Origin: Oreocharis arfaki
Taxonomy: Eukaryota > Chordata > Aves > Passeriformes > Paramythiidae
Length of the DNA: 64,000 bases
Direction: 5' to 3'
Assembly: GCA_013398015.1 (NCBI GenBank)
Contig: VZRR01005755.1
Span: 78,618 to 142,617 of the forward strand
Below, one piece after another: positions 10,201 through 21,812 of the stretch. The translations under genes and the position numbers were made by a program. The notes beneath the pieces are model-generated. The model was not told the DNA's origin. It did not search any database and saw only the letters and a program-made list of their open reading frames with translations. Numbering within the stretch: the first letter of the stretch is position 1; every line of letters starts with the position of its first letter.

Positions 10201-13200
10201 TTTTGTGTGTAGTAACAATGCATTTTCCTTCCCACACTGTATTTACAGATATGTGCTGCTTTCTGGCAGGTTGGTTATGGATGACAGATTGGGAAGGATT
10301 TCACGTCGCCTGTGTTTTCTCTGTGGGGTTAGACAGTGTGTGGGCATGGTGTTAAATTCCTCATCTCTTCCCTCAGACCTTGTGTTAGAGGATCAGGAGG
10401 ATCTTTGACAGGTGCTACAAGACAGACCTCTAAAGGGGATTCTGTTTGTGTAGTTGTCAGGTCAAGTGGTGTTATTTAAGCATATGTACCATGGTGGGTG
10501 TTGCAAACAGTTCCTTTGGGTTGTTCACAGCCATGAAACCATTTCAACTGACTTGGTAGAGCTGCAGTTAGGCCATCTGCTCAAACAGAAATCTTGACTA
10601 GCTACGAACATTTTATGCCTTTTTTAATAGTCTTTCTCTCTGACTTGTCAAGTGCCACGTTTCCCTGTTAATGCCCATTCTCAATGCCTTTGTGGAGGCC
10701 TCATTTCTGCCTTACCCAACCACACTCTTCACAGCTGGTGAGGATCTGTAAATACCAGAGATAATATGGAGATAACTGGTGATTTAGTGAGCTGAATTTC
10801 TAGGCTTTGTGTGGCATAATGATTTGTGATGTGTGCCCAGTCACTGGAAGTTCCATGCCCTAAGTCCAGATCCCATTTTATCAGATGCCCGTAAGTTCGT
10901 GATTCAGTTAAATTGACAGGCTAACAAACTACGTATGAGTAGGAGGTGTCCACCTCTTTCTAATCACCTGAAAATATGACAGTTTACTGTTAAATAAGAA
11001 GAAAAACAGGAAGTTAAAGATGCCTGTCTAGTGCCATGGTACCAGGAACCGACTTTTTGCCTGCATAGATTGCCAAAGGAACTGACAATTTGCCCATATA
11101 AAAGTACAGAGGCATTTCCTGTCTCTAAATGGACCTTGTCAAAATGTCTCCAATAGATACGAGAATGGGATCCTTGCAGCCACTGAGATTACTAGGGCAA
11201 GGTGTGAGACCTTAAAGAAAATGAAGGAAATAATTACTGGCTAGAGAAAATAGAAAAATCAACAGGAAAAGCCCTTTTTTTCCAGCCAGTCCTGATGACA
11301 GCCAGGAAAATTTCATTAGTCTTAAGAGCATTGCTTTACCCTTTTATTTCTACCAGAAAGCTGAATTGCCCCTGCTCATGTGTGGTTACATTTCTTTACT
11401 GAAACTACACAGTGCTTGTGATATTTTACTGTGTCTGGTGCTGGGGAGCTAGTGCCTCTGTGCTCTGCATGGGGAACAGCTTTAGCTGCCAGGCATTGGA
11501 AAAGCACACAGCAAACCCCTCATCTTCTGCCCAAAGATTTCCCACACAATACAACACTTGGGGCACAGGGCAGTCGTGGCAAATGGGGAAAATGAGTGAA
11601 AGGGACACCTGCAGCCCAGTCTTTGTCATGGATCAAGAGCTCCTTTCACCACCCCATCAGGGAAATATATGAATTAAGGGCTCCCTTGGCATTCAAGGGA
11701 CTGATCCCTGTGGACCTCTGTTGGAACTCCAGGGAAAGGACCATCCAGTGTGTCCTCCCAGGGAGCTGGACAGAGAAATGCAATGTTTTTAGGTACAACC
11801 GTCTTGCAGCCACCTGCTGCCATTCTGCTGCTCCAAGGCTTGGACATCCCAGTTTGGTGCTCTGTCCACCCTGTTACACTGTTTTTGATGGTGAGCCAGC
11901 ACTGGATATTACAAAAGACAAAGCCCTTTTCTCCTACTCTACTCAGCATAATAATTCAGGTCCTTGGCACCAGCTCTGCATGATGCAGGGGAGGAAACTC
12001 TTGCTGAATCCCAGCTGATGGGCCGCCCAGGCCTAGAAACGGGAGGATTGATGGTCTCCATAAACGCCTTTGCCGTAGCACTGCTGCCTGTGCTGCTGAG
12101 TGATCCCCGCCTGTCCCCCCAGGGCCTGATTCTCTCCTTCCTTGCTTGGTGCTGATGCATTTTAGCAGCTGATAGATCACGATTTCTTTACCTCTTGCCC
12201 CAAGAGAGACATATTTCATTTGTGGTGGGGTTTCAGTGTGAGGAAGGCTCTGAGACCCAAGCCTCATTCCACAGGGCACTGCTCTGCACCTGGGGTTATT
12301 TTTTCCCCCCTTCTGTTCCTTTAACTAGTGCCTTTAAGAAGGGTAGGAGATGAGCCCAGAATGTATTTATTGAGCCCAGAGGAGGTGCAAGCATCTGTTA
12401 AATATTATGAAGATATCATTGATGAGTTGGTTTCACCTAAAGGCTGAAAGAGGTATGATGTTTACATGTCTCTTTTGGGATGGTGCAGAGCAGGGGAGAT
12501 GGATGCTGCTCAGTGATAGCTGCCTTTATCCAAGGGTAGGATGTCACACAGACTCAAAACACAGAGTCTTCTGTATCTTCTGGTTGCATTGGATGTGAGG
12601 AAAGGCTGTGCGCTTCGCTTATCAGCATCATTCATGGCAAGATTTCAGTCACTCTTCCTCTCAGATGAAAGATTTGTGTTTGCTTCATCCCTCTTGTGCT
12701 TCCTACAAAGATTTGCCTGCTTGCTGAAGGTGTCAGCTCCTGAGCTGTCTTCCTAGGGAATTAAAGGCACATTTAGATTTTCTCTTTTTCAGCTGCTTCT
12801 TTCCCAGCTGTTATCTTCTTGAGCATGACAGCAAACCTCACTGGCCCTGACTCTCAGACAGTTACCTGGGAGAAATCCATCTTCCCTCTCTGTCCATGCT
12901 AATCCCAAATGATCTCCCAGGTTCAGTACAGCTGACCCACCTCAGTTCCACAGACCAGTCCCTGGTCAAACCACTGCTCCACTTTTGGAAAGGACACAGA
13001 GAGGTCCTGGATCCCAGGCTAAGATATAAGACAAGCTTTTCTTGGGTGAGACCACCATATAACATTTGTGCTTTCAAACCCTCCCTGAAAGTTAAATAAA
13101 CAATAACTGCAGTCCTGTTGTGACAGGAAAAAATTCCAGCCCTCTGCTCAGAAGGGAAAGTGTTGTCCCCCATGGGGCTTTGATTCCCTTTATGTTTATG

Positions 13201-13794
13201 TAATGACTGAAGATCCTGACAATAAAGTGTGATATCCAAACCAGAGAGAGTTTGGAAAGGAGCAAGAAATTAATTTTTCAAAATGCCCTCAATATTCACT
13301 GGATCTTTTCAGCCCTCATGGGGGAAGGGGTCCCTGTATCCTATCGCACACCTGACATTGCCCCTAGCAAAATTACTCACAATGGCCCCATGCAGGTTTT
13401 GGATTTATTGTCTGCAAATTTGGCTGGTCTGATCACTGGTCTGAACACCTGTGGAGCCTCAGAGTCCAGACTATTAGATTAATCTGTCAGTCACTCTATA
13501 TAACAGCCTGTCCTCCTCTCCATCCCAGTTCGACACTCCCTTCCCAATTTTGGTGTACAGCTCCGAGATCCAGTTTCACCGGAATGTAAACAGTGTCTGA
13601 ATCCCCCAACTTCCCTGCTTTGCTTCCGCTGTGAGTGCACATTGGCTATATTGGCTGCTTGAAAAGTAATTATCCTCACTTCCCACCTGATAAATTAAAG
13701 ACCCCCAGGTTCTTTGCTTAATGGTGCAGAGCAATTCAAGAGTGATTCTTCTGCAGAAGCTGTTAGGAGGATGTCCTAGCAACCTCACGCCCTT
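7221..13794. other. long noncoding stretch, no gene recognised
   Basis: No exon, RNA or mobile element can be supported. Several strong acceptor-like sites occur without matching donors, notably after the 40-nt pyrimidine-rich run ending in AG at 8220-8221 and the run ending at 12327-12328. Overlapping open frames at 11412-12279 lie on both strands in four or more frames and have no motifs, which marks a locally stop-poor region and not a gene. The 125-codon minus-strand frame at 12862-13239 likewise has no recognisable domain. Confidence 0.6.
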
Positions 13795-13985
13795 CTGGTC
13801 CTCATTGTGCTGGGACGACAGCCCATTAATCAGCCTGACCTGGCTCGGAGATGGCAAAGGTCGTGCTGTGTGAAGTCTAATCGGAAAAACAAATTTCACC
13901 CCTCTGGAGCGCTTCCTGGCAGGGACGAAGGGGGAGACTTGCTTGGTTTCACACTTAAGCACCTTAAGTATTTTTCCAAGGCTAG
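13795..13985. other. possible conserved noncoding element
   Basis: This block is free of repeats and is slightly richer in CpG than its surroundings. It carries two TAATC cores (CATTAATCA at 13824-13832 and CTAATCGG near 13878), which are binding-site types for paired/OTX-class or other homeodomain proteins. Open frames on the two strands overlap without protein-like features. The call rests on base texture and motif content only; cross-species conservation is untested. Confidence 0.25.
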
Positions 13986-15435
13986 AAGGCAACTGATATG
14001 AAGGGTTTGTACTTCAAATAGAGGAGCATGAGTCCCTAGGGTTGTGTCCACATTGCTCTGAAGTGTAGTTTTGGGAATGATTGGGAGAATGATCCCAGAT
14101 CAGCCCACTTTACATCTGTTCAGCCATTTCTGGGGGAAGCAGGGATCAAGTCTGATGGAACACAGGGTGCCCCAGCCCCAGGTTCAGTACAACCTTGGAA
14201 GATACTGGCAGATCCACTGCCTACAGGCACAGATGAAAAGCCTGGTTTAAGGCTCATGATGGTCCTGAAAATTCAGTGTGGCTGTCAGTGGTTTCCGCAT
14301 AAGAGAGACTGAGCCATATCAACCCAAAAGCCCAGCTGTCCCAAACGCTCTCTCAGACAGAAGCCAACAGTGGGTGCCTGGGGAGGGAAGACCATGGTAG
14401 GTAACTCTGCTAGCATCTGGTGGCTCAGAGGTGCTATATCGGTGACTGGGAGTCCTTGATGGATTGTTTTTCCATTAAACTATCCATTTAGTTATTAAGT
14501 CCTTGCAAGCTTTCCGTTTTCTCAGTGTCTGGTGTCAGACTTGAACTGTTTGATGATGAATTACATGAAGGGCTTAGTTTTCTTTGTTATGAGTCTGTCT
14601 CCTTTCAGCTTTACATTATGAGGGCCAAGCTACAATCATCTCCTATTAATCTTCCTTGTTTAGACCTCTGTAATGCCCTTTTGCAGCTCTGGAGATGTGC
14701 TCTTGTCCTACTTTTGATGGTATTCTTGACTAAAGTCTGTGCTGCTAATGAAACTGGAATAGTTTATTGCAGTGGACCTAAAATCCATGAATCTAGGAAA
14801 TATAAATTAGATGATCTATCTGTGAAAACATCTCCTCCATCCTGGCAGGTGGTGATGTTCACAATTTGATAAGCCAATGTAAAGACAAGCCAGGAAAAAT
14901 AATGCGTTAACTGCAATATATCCTTGTGTTGGCTTAGTACAAGGAAAAGCCCCTCAACATCTCTGGTTGTCTAATATCATGCTGGAGCATTCTGGCCCAA
15001 GAAAGCAGTCCTGTAGATGTAGGATTGATTTCATTGGCAAGCAAAGAAATTACTGCCATTTGGCTCCAGGACAAGAACAGCATTGTGCTATAGTTTATTG
15101 TTTTCTTACAGACTCTGCAATAGCTGTACACAGTTAATCTCCTGATCCTTTGGTGTGAAATGGCATATTCCTTCATGGGTGAGAGAAAAACTGTCTAGCA
15201 CTGACACCACTACAGGTGCATCACTCTACAGCACCAACTTTACCTCTGGCAAGGATTTGCACATATTTACCAGTGAGCCAGCAGTGATGTTTTCATCTTT
15301 GCTGTAGGGAACACAGATCAGCAGCTTGTGGCTTGTGCTGATAGTTTCAATTTACACTGTTCCTTTAGTAGTTTCAGCCTCTTGTTCTTGCTGTATGAAT
15401 ACTGCTGTATGTACAATGTAATACTAATGGTGTTT
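13986..15435. other. noncoding DNA, nothing recognised
   Basis: No gene is recognised. A 114-codon plus-strand frame at 14525-14869 includes a hydrophobic run (ALVLLLMVFL) but has no start context, splice sites or family match that would support it. An 80-codon minus-strand frame at 14934-15176 is also unremarkable. Confidence 0.6.
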
Positions 15436-15470
15436 GTATCACAAACATCTCTGTTGCTGGTTTGTGATAC
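15436..15470. repeat. 11-bp perfect inverted repeat, 13-nt loop
   Basis: GTATCACAAAC (15436-15446) and its exact reverse complement GTTTGTGATAC (15460-15470) flank a 13-nt spacer. A third related arm, GTTTGT, lies just upstream at 15432-15437, so two alternative small stems can form. Chance expectation for an 11-bp stem with a loop under 20 nt is about 0.3 in 64 kb. Confidence 0.85.
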
Positions 15471-15648
15471 TGAGTTGTTTCATCCACACACGCTCCAGTA
15501 GTGTAAAGAGAATTTTAAGATAAGACCCAGGTGCCACTACTCTCTGTTTTTTGGGCATACGCAAAATCATGTGCTCAGCCTTTTAGTCCACAAGAGCTTC
15601 CAACTAATTCTGACTGATTTTATTTTTTTTCCTCATCTCTTTTTGTAG

Positions 15649-15686
15649 CAGGGGTGCTTCTATTTTGCTTTGTGGCCATCTTGAAG
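15649..15686 (+). other. candidate 38-nt micro-exon
   Basis: A near-ideal vertebrate acceptor precedes this segment: possible branch sites CTGAC/CTGAT about 35 nt upstream, a T-rich tract, then TTTTTGTAG. An excellent donor, AAG/GTATGT, follows it. One frame reads GVLLFCFVAILK, a hydrophobic stretch that could form part of a membrane segment; I do not recognise a protein. The overlapping TAG-CAG gives a NAGNAG choice that would shorten the exon to 35 nt. Neither length is a multiple of three, so constitutive use would shift frame. The site pair could equally be decoy splice sites in a long intron. Confidence 0.25.
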
Positions 15687-18600
15687 GTATGTATTTCCTT
15701 GTGTACCTGAATACACAAATGGTCAGGAGTGGTTAACAATCTCCCAGCTCTAGAGTGTTTGAGACAGCAGGGCAAAGTATGAGGACCTTGAATGCAACCA
15801 TCAGCTCTTCCAGCAAACCCAGATATGATTCAAGTTCCCCAAAACCCTGATGGTAGGAACTTCCAAATGATCTCTTGAACTTTGACATCACAGTAGGATT
15901 TAAAGTTTACTTTAGGTGCTCTGGGAGGCAATTTGGATAGGTCCTATTATGCCTCAGCTCCCGTGACTGAGCCAAAGCCCTTCCCTGTTTCGTAAAGGGA
16001 TTGAGAAGCCCCGTCTCCATGCAAGCAGCGACACATGCAGACAATACTGCTGAGAATCAGAGTGAAATGTTCTGTGTCCAGACACAGCCGTGTCTAAGTG
16101 CCTTGGCACAGCATTATCTTTGGAGCTTAGGACTTTGCCACCCATCATGCAGGGGAATGAATAGAGGGGAAAGACAAGCAAGGAACATAGTTTGTAGAGG
16201 TGTTACATGAGAGAATAATGAAGAGGAAGAGGCTGTGCTGGTTCAGTGGAGGAGAGGCTCATGTGGAAATGTTCCAAGGAGTGGCACTGGCTAGGCATGG
16301 GGTTCCTCTCCCTGCTGTGAAAGTGTACTGGGTTTTAGTGGTACTAGTAGGGGGTGGATATCTAAGTGCAGAGTGCCCATATGTGACTCCTGGTTCTGTG
16401 CCCGCCTGTTTGACCCGGTCTCATTCTGCCCTATTCCAGTTAAGGATGGAAGTGAAACTAAGGAAACATTCTCATGTAAAGAAAGAACGTCATATTCTTT
16501 GATTATACATAACTGGATTCTCATCCCACATGAGTTCTGTGGGGTGCCACCCCAGTGCTTGGGGATCACAATCCTTCTTGGCCAGAAAAATGGTCCTTGT
16601 TGAACTTTCAGCAATTTAGAACATGTTCCAGGTGCACAGAACTTAGACCCTGGTTTGATTCTGCTGTAGAGGCTTGTTTCCCTGCTGCGTGTCCTGGCAT
16701 TGGGATCACCTCAGCAAAGTCTGTTCCTGGCCCTAGGGAATGGCAGTAGGACTTGTTCTGTAGGCCGAGCTGAAGATCCTCTTTCTCCTCTCCCTCAGCT
16801 AAGTTGAGGCCCGCAATAGCTTTCATGAGAGTCTGCTACAAAATGTGCCCTAAGTGTCCTGATTGTAGGCTGATCTTTCAGCTGAGTGGGGATATTAATC
16901 CATGGAAATGGCCATGCACCTCCTGGGGAGAAGCAGATGAGGCTCTCTGAGGCTTTACTGATGAGCTTTATCAGTGAGGCTGAGCTGAAAGGATTGGGAA
17001 AAGAACTAAGTAGAGGGTCCATGAAAGCAACTGTTGGAAAGAGATCTTTTGGAGGGAAGGTGAAGCTGAGGCAGTGTTCTGGCTAAAGGAAAAGGACTGT
17101 GGCAGATCCTTCTCAGCTGGAAAGGGTGGAGCTCTACAAACTCATGTTCTCCTGCTGTAAGTGCGGAGAAGGAAAGCCTGTGCAAGATAGAGTGGCTTCA
17201 GCTTTGCTGCCATATTCTCAGCCTCCTCACCACAGCGGGATGTTACTCCATGCCAGCAGCATCACTGTCCACAGCCTGGGAGCAGGGTGTGGAGTTTGGA
17301 GTTTGTGATACTGATACTCATCAGGACTGGCATGAAGGGAATTAGGTTGTGGGAAACTGAGTCATGGATTATATTCTCTACTTCTGGCTCTCCCGGCTGA
17401 TGGCTCACAGACCACTGCTGATCCATGAGAACTCAGAAGATGGTCTGTGAAACAGCAGAGAGAAAAAGGAATATAGCAAACCCACAGACACCTTCTTGCA
17501 AAGCCAACATCCTGTTTCTGTCCTGGGTAAAAATCAGAGGAGGCTTCAGACACACTGGAACCTTCTGAACACAAGGGCCAGCAGTGAATGGGTCAAGGTA
17601 CCCTTTGCAGAGAGCATTGGCACCACCTGACTGCAAGGGAGAAAGAAGAAGGATGTGGTGAAGTGCCTGCCAAAAACCAAGGGAGCCAGAGGGAGATTCC
17701 TGAGAAGTCCAGAAAATATTTTGAAAATGGAGACCCAACCCAGCATGGCAAATGCAGCATGACCCTTCCTAACACAGCATGGGGAAAACAAAGAGCATCC
17801 CAGCTGCTTGGATACTTGACACCAGGATCACACTCAGCAGCTCTTTTCTCTGGTGCTGCTTGGAGTTGATGGCTGAGGGTCATTTCCAGCATGGGATTTC
17901 ACGTGTGAAGCCTATTCAGTGTACAGCAACTGCTGAGACTTTCAGAGGGCGTGACTCAAGCTAAAGGCTGGGAAACGAACACAAGAAACTGTTGCTAGAA
18001 GCCAAGCTGAAGCACGTGAAGATAATAAAATGGATGTCCAAACTGGGACCTCTTCTGGGGCTGCACAGCGCTGACAAGCTGACCTGGATGTGTCACATCT
18101 CTCAGCTTCACAGCTCCTGACACACGGCACCAGCTCTCCCATATGTCAAGAGTCACATTCCCCACTGCTGGAATGCAGCCACCTCTGGAGCAGAACCCAG
18201 CAGCTGTTTAAAGAATTGACAGAAACAAACCAGGGACAGGATGCAAAGACACAGCCAAAGTGCAGAGGAAAACAAGGAGGGGAAAATGTCAACCAAGTCC
18301 ATAGGGTGAGTGTGGTGGTCATAATTAAATGATAAAGAGCATGGCAATTTATCAGGTATCAGCAGAGCTAAAGGAACCACCTGGATGTCTTCCGTTGGCC
18401 TGAACCAAACACAGTAACAGAGCTTATTTGAGATCCCTCTTTTACATACAGTGCCCTGCCGTATTCCCTTGTGTTTGTTACAGCTGAGACTGATGGTGTA
18501 GACTGATACAGTAGTTTAGCTGATTCTTAGTAGTCCATGAAGCCATGATAAACTGGAAGAAAGCATAATCTCTTTGTCTTTGGTGGGCAAAGAACATGAG

Positions 18601-19514
18601 ATTTGGTTTCTCTCCTCAAGCCACTCTCACCATTGGTTCAAGCTGTTAACCTGTTTTTGCTTGTCCAGCTCTGCACCTCAGACTGTCATGGACACTTGAA
18701 GAGGGATAATCTAGAAAATAATCTAGACACATTTTAAAATACAATCAGAAAAATCAGGAATGGTTGAAAGCATGAGCACCTCCGTGGTTCAGAGGTGTGA
18801 GATTCATCTGCTGAGACATGAACCTTGCAAGGGAGGGACCATTTCATGCGAGTCCTGTTCCCCAGCAAACTGCCTAGGCCTCTGTTACAGAGACGACGTT
18901 TCACTGGATCGTCAGATAATTCAATTAGAAGTGTCCTCAGGAGTTCTGTGGATCAGCTTGTTGATTCGGGGGCATCAGTGGGGTGTTGGTCTGGCACAGC
19001 AGAGCTACTCTTACCTCCTCCTCTTCCAGCCCAGTACTGAGTATTCATCTGAGCTAGTCAAGAGTATCTGGACTGGCAATTACCTCCAGACTCCAGCTTA
19101 AAAGGAATTAATTAGAACAAGCCACCAGCTGAATCCACCAAGGAGACTGCTGTGCAGAGACATCCGGGCTTTGTGTGGTGGCACCAATCTGAACAGGCTG
19201 GCCCTTGAAAGGAGGTGGCACAGGGGTAGAGAAGCGGAAGGTTTTGAGGTAGATAATGGAAGAATGAAGAGACAGGAAGCCCTGAGTTCCCACACTGTCA
19301 TTGCCCCTGCCATTTCAGTCCAGAGAAAGCCCTCTGCTCCCCCCACACAGATTGCCCCTTGCCACCATTGTGTTTGGCTACTTGGAAAGCCATCTACAAG
19401 CCTCCCTGCATTGCATTCAGTGTGCAGCCACAGGAACAGCAGCCGTCTGGATTCTCTCCAGCTGTCCAGGGAGAGAAAGGGAAAAGTATTTAGTAGTAGC
19501 TGAGAAAAGGGGGT
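15687..19514. other. noncoding DNA, nothing recognised
   Basis: No gene or mobile element can be supported. Many open frames of 60-113 codons overlap on both strands at 16.0-19.1 kb without motifs. The densest cluster, 17433-17892, has three mutually exclusive minus-strand frames opposite a plus-strand frame, which argues against coding function. Confidence 0.6.
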
Positions 19515-19554
19515 AAAAAGAAAAAAAAAAAGAAAAAAAAAGAAAAAGAAAAAG
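19515..19554. repeat. A-rich (AAAAAG)-like tract
   Basis: A run of about 40 purines made of long A blocks punctuated by single G residues. A fairly stop-free frame on the opposite strand at 19098-19589 arises partly because this tract translates as poly-phenylalanine, so it is not evidence of a gene. Confidence 0.92.
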
Positions 19555-20732
19555 TCAGAAATCATATTTTGTGGCACACTATGACGCACAGATTTGGGAA
19601 TGAGGGTTGTGAAAGCTTTTTGTTTAGCTTATTCTTTTCTGGTCTGACAGCTGATAAGTCCCACAGCTCAGAAACATCTGACAGGACTGGCTGAAGTAAA
19701 TTCATCTTTCATCTGCCCATCATGCTCCTGAAGTGGAGAGTGACAGAATTGTTTCTCCTCTGTCTGAACGCTGCTCTCCTTCCTTTTCCCTCTTTCGTGT
19801 GCTGTTGTTTAGAGCTTGGGAAAACTGGTTTCCTTCCTGCCTACAGCCTTCTCCCCAGGTTCAGGGCAGCATCCGTCTGCCCTTGCACCTGCTCCCTACA
19901 GCTGCGAGCTGCCTCTGCTGAATCCATTTGCACCCGACCAAGCAGCAGGCTGCTGGGGCCCCTCTGGCTTTGCCTTGAATCCTTTCCCTGTCATATTTTC
20001 CTTGCTGCTCTTGCAATTAGCGCGCTCGTTTGCTGCTCTTCTCGCTAGCACCTTCTGCTTTCCCAGCACACTCCCCTTCTAACCCCCCTCGAGTCCCTGT
20101 GTGCTTGCTACAACAGGGCTTCTCAGTGGCAGCTTTCGAGACACAGCTTCTTTTCTTTACTCCACGTCTCATCCCCAAAACTGCTGAGTATCCACATCCC
20201 ACAGGCAGAGATGTATTCTTTGTGCCCCACTCATTTAGAATGCCTTCAGCATCTCCCACGTCTCTTTACTGGTGCTGGCCGTGCCTGACCAGTGACATAG
20301 ATGCTTCTCAGCGAGGAGATACCCCTGGTGTCTACCAGCCACTGCCTCCACAGTGGGTCAGAGAAAGCAGATCCGCTTCCTACTCACCAGTCGGTTATCA
20401 CAGCTGAACTAGTGAGGAAAAATGTGTTGGTTTTGCAAATTGCCACCCCAGGTTATCGCTGGTAGTGGGTGGCACACAGGCAGTGGCACCCATGGGGGTT
20501 GTGCGCCACACCATTTGGTGTGCTACAAGAGCTGCCCTTTCAGGTAGGGCTACATCAGGACAAGACACTCTTGGTAGACCAGCAATTGCCATGGGATGGG
20601 AACTCTGAGTGTTTTCGTGGTGCATGCTGAGATGACAGCAGTGAAGGACAGCAAGGAGCAGTGTCTCATTTTGGGTGACCTGTATATCTTTCCATGTGCG
20701 GTAATAATTCTGTGTCCTCTTTCCTTTGCTAG
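19555..20732. other. noncoding DNA, locally stop-poor
   Basis: Overlapping plus-strand frames at 19722-20082 use three different frames and show cysteine- and leucine-rich composition from pyrimidine-rich DNA, not from a protein family. A 125-codon frame at 20030-20407 and a 138-codon minus-strand frame at 20398-20814 also lack motifs. No repeat is recognised. Confidence 0.55.
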
Positions 20733-20764
20733 TGCCCATCCACAGTGCATTTTTCGTTGTGGGG
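20733..20764 (+). other. candidate 32-nt micro-exon
   Basis: The segment is bounded by a good acceptor (TGTCCTCTTTCCTTTGCTAG immediately upstream) and a consensus donor (GGGG/GTAAGT at 20765). All three frames are open; one reads PIHSAFFVVG. I do not recognise the peptide. The length is not a multiple of three. It lies on the same strand as, and about 5 kb downstream of, the other micro-exon candidate. Paired sites of this quality also occur by chance in tens of kilobases of intron. Confidence 0.22.
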
Positions 20765-21766
20765 GTAAGTAGCAACCTCTCTGAGGCAGGAACTACCTTT
20801 TCAGTTGAGCTCATGTATCATCTAGAATGAGGTATAGGCTTTTGGTAAGGCACTGACATTCTAGCCTGGTAGTAGGTGACAGAGAAGTATTAAAGGTTGC
20901 AAAAGAAGACCCCAAACTACTGAATGGAGATGTATTAATTTTTTATTATTTTTTATTCCAAACGTGGGGCTCTTTCCCATTGATAGGTGAGAAACAAAAT
21001 AACGGGAACAATTAACAAAAAAGAGGCTAGAAATTATTTGTATTACAAATGGCATTGCATTCTGACATAAATTTTAACAACAAGGAAAAATATGAATTCT
21101 AAAAAAAAAGAACCAACCCAACCCAAACAAACCACCCTCCTGACTGCCGGGAAATCTTGCTGTGCTTTCTGCAACAGAAAATCATTGATCTAATTTCACT
21201 TGAACTCGACAGGCTGCATCTCCCAAATAAGGCACACCATTGGACACACTTGGAAATGCAAAGCTGTTTCTGCAAACTCCCTCCTTTGCATCACAAGGCT
21301 GTCATTTTGGTCTCTAGTGATTTGTTCTCTCATGCATGTGTTTTGCTGAATTAAAACAAGCACCTGTTTTGCAAAATGGGACCTCTAACATTTTATTCAC
21401 TCATCTCTTGTAATAGGCTGCACACAGTGATTTTTTCTGCCATGGGTCCTGCAGTCCTTTGCTCCCACAGCTCCCCAGCTCATCCCTTCCCAGATTCAAA
21501 ACTATGTGTCCGAGTTATGTCTGGCCACCAGCTGGGCCCTAAAGTCTGTGCGAGAAGCTTAGCTGAATCCTCCCCATATCTCATGGCTGGTCTCACAGTA
21601 TCTGTTTATATCCTGTAAATTAGTGCAATGTGGCCCTTAACCAGGATCCTCACAGTTTTACAAGCAGTTACTCAAGTCTTGCCAGGCTAGTTGAGAACCT
21701 GGATGGGATGATAAAAGCTCTCAGCTTAGTGTGCCTGGTGGATCTTTGCAATGCAGCTTGAACAAC
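20765..21766. other. noncoding DNA, nothing recognised
   Basis: Mostly AT-rich, with a T/A-rich low-complexity patch at 20936-20957 and an A9 run near 21101. Short frames at 21157-21618 carry no motifs. The region 21150-21350 has octamer-like ATGCAAAG and TTTGCAT words and might be regulatory, but this is weak. Confidence 0.55.
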
Positions 21767-21812
21767 AGAGGAAAGGAGGGAAAGAAAGAGGAGGAGGGGG
21801 AGAGAGAAAAAG
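21767..21812. repeat. purine-rich (GGAAA/GAG) tract
   Basis: Around 46 nt of almost pure A and G, with AAAGAAAGAGGAGGAGG and GAGAGAG blocks. It is simple-sequence DNA, capable in principle of triplex formation. Confidence 0.9.

Noticed and set aside
11412..12279. Dense cluster of overlapping frames that looked like a gene
   Set aside because: At least four frames on both strands are open at once, which reflects local base composition, not coding selection.
19098..19589. 163-codon minus-strand frame
   Set aside because: Its amino-terminal part is poly-phenylalanine translated from the A-rich tract at 19515-19554; the rest has no motif.
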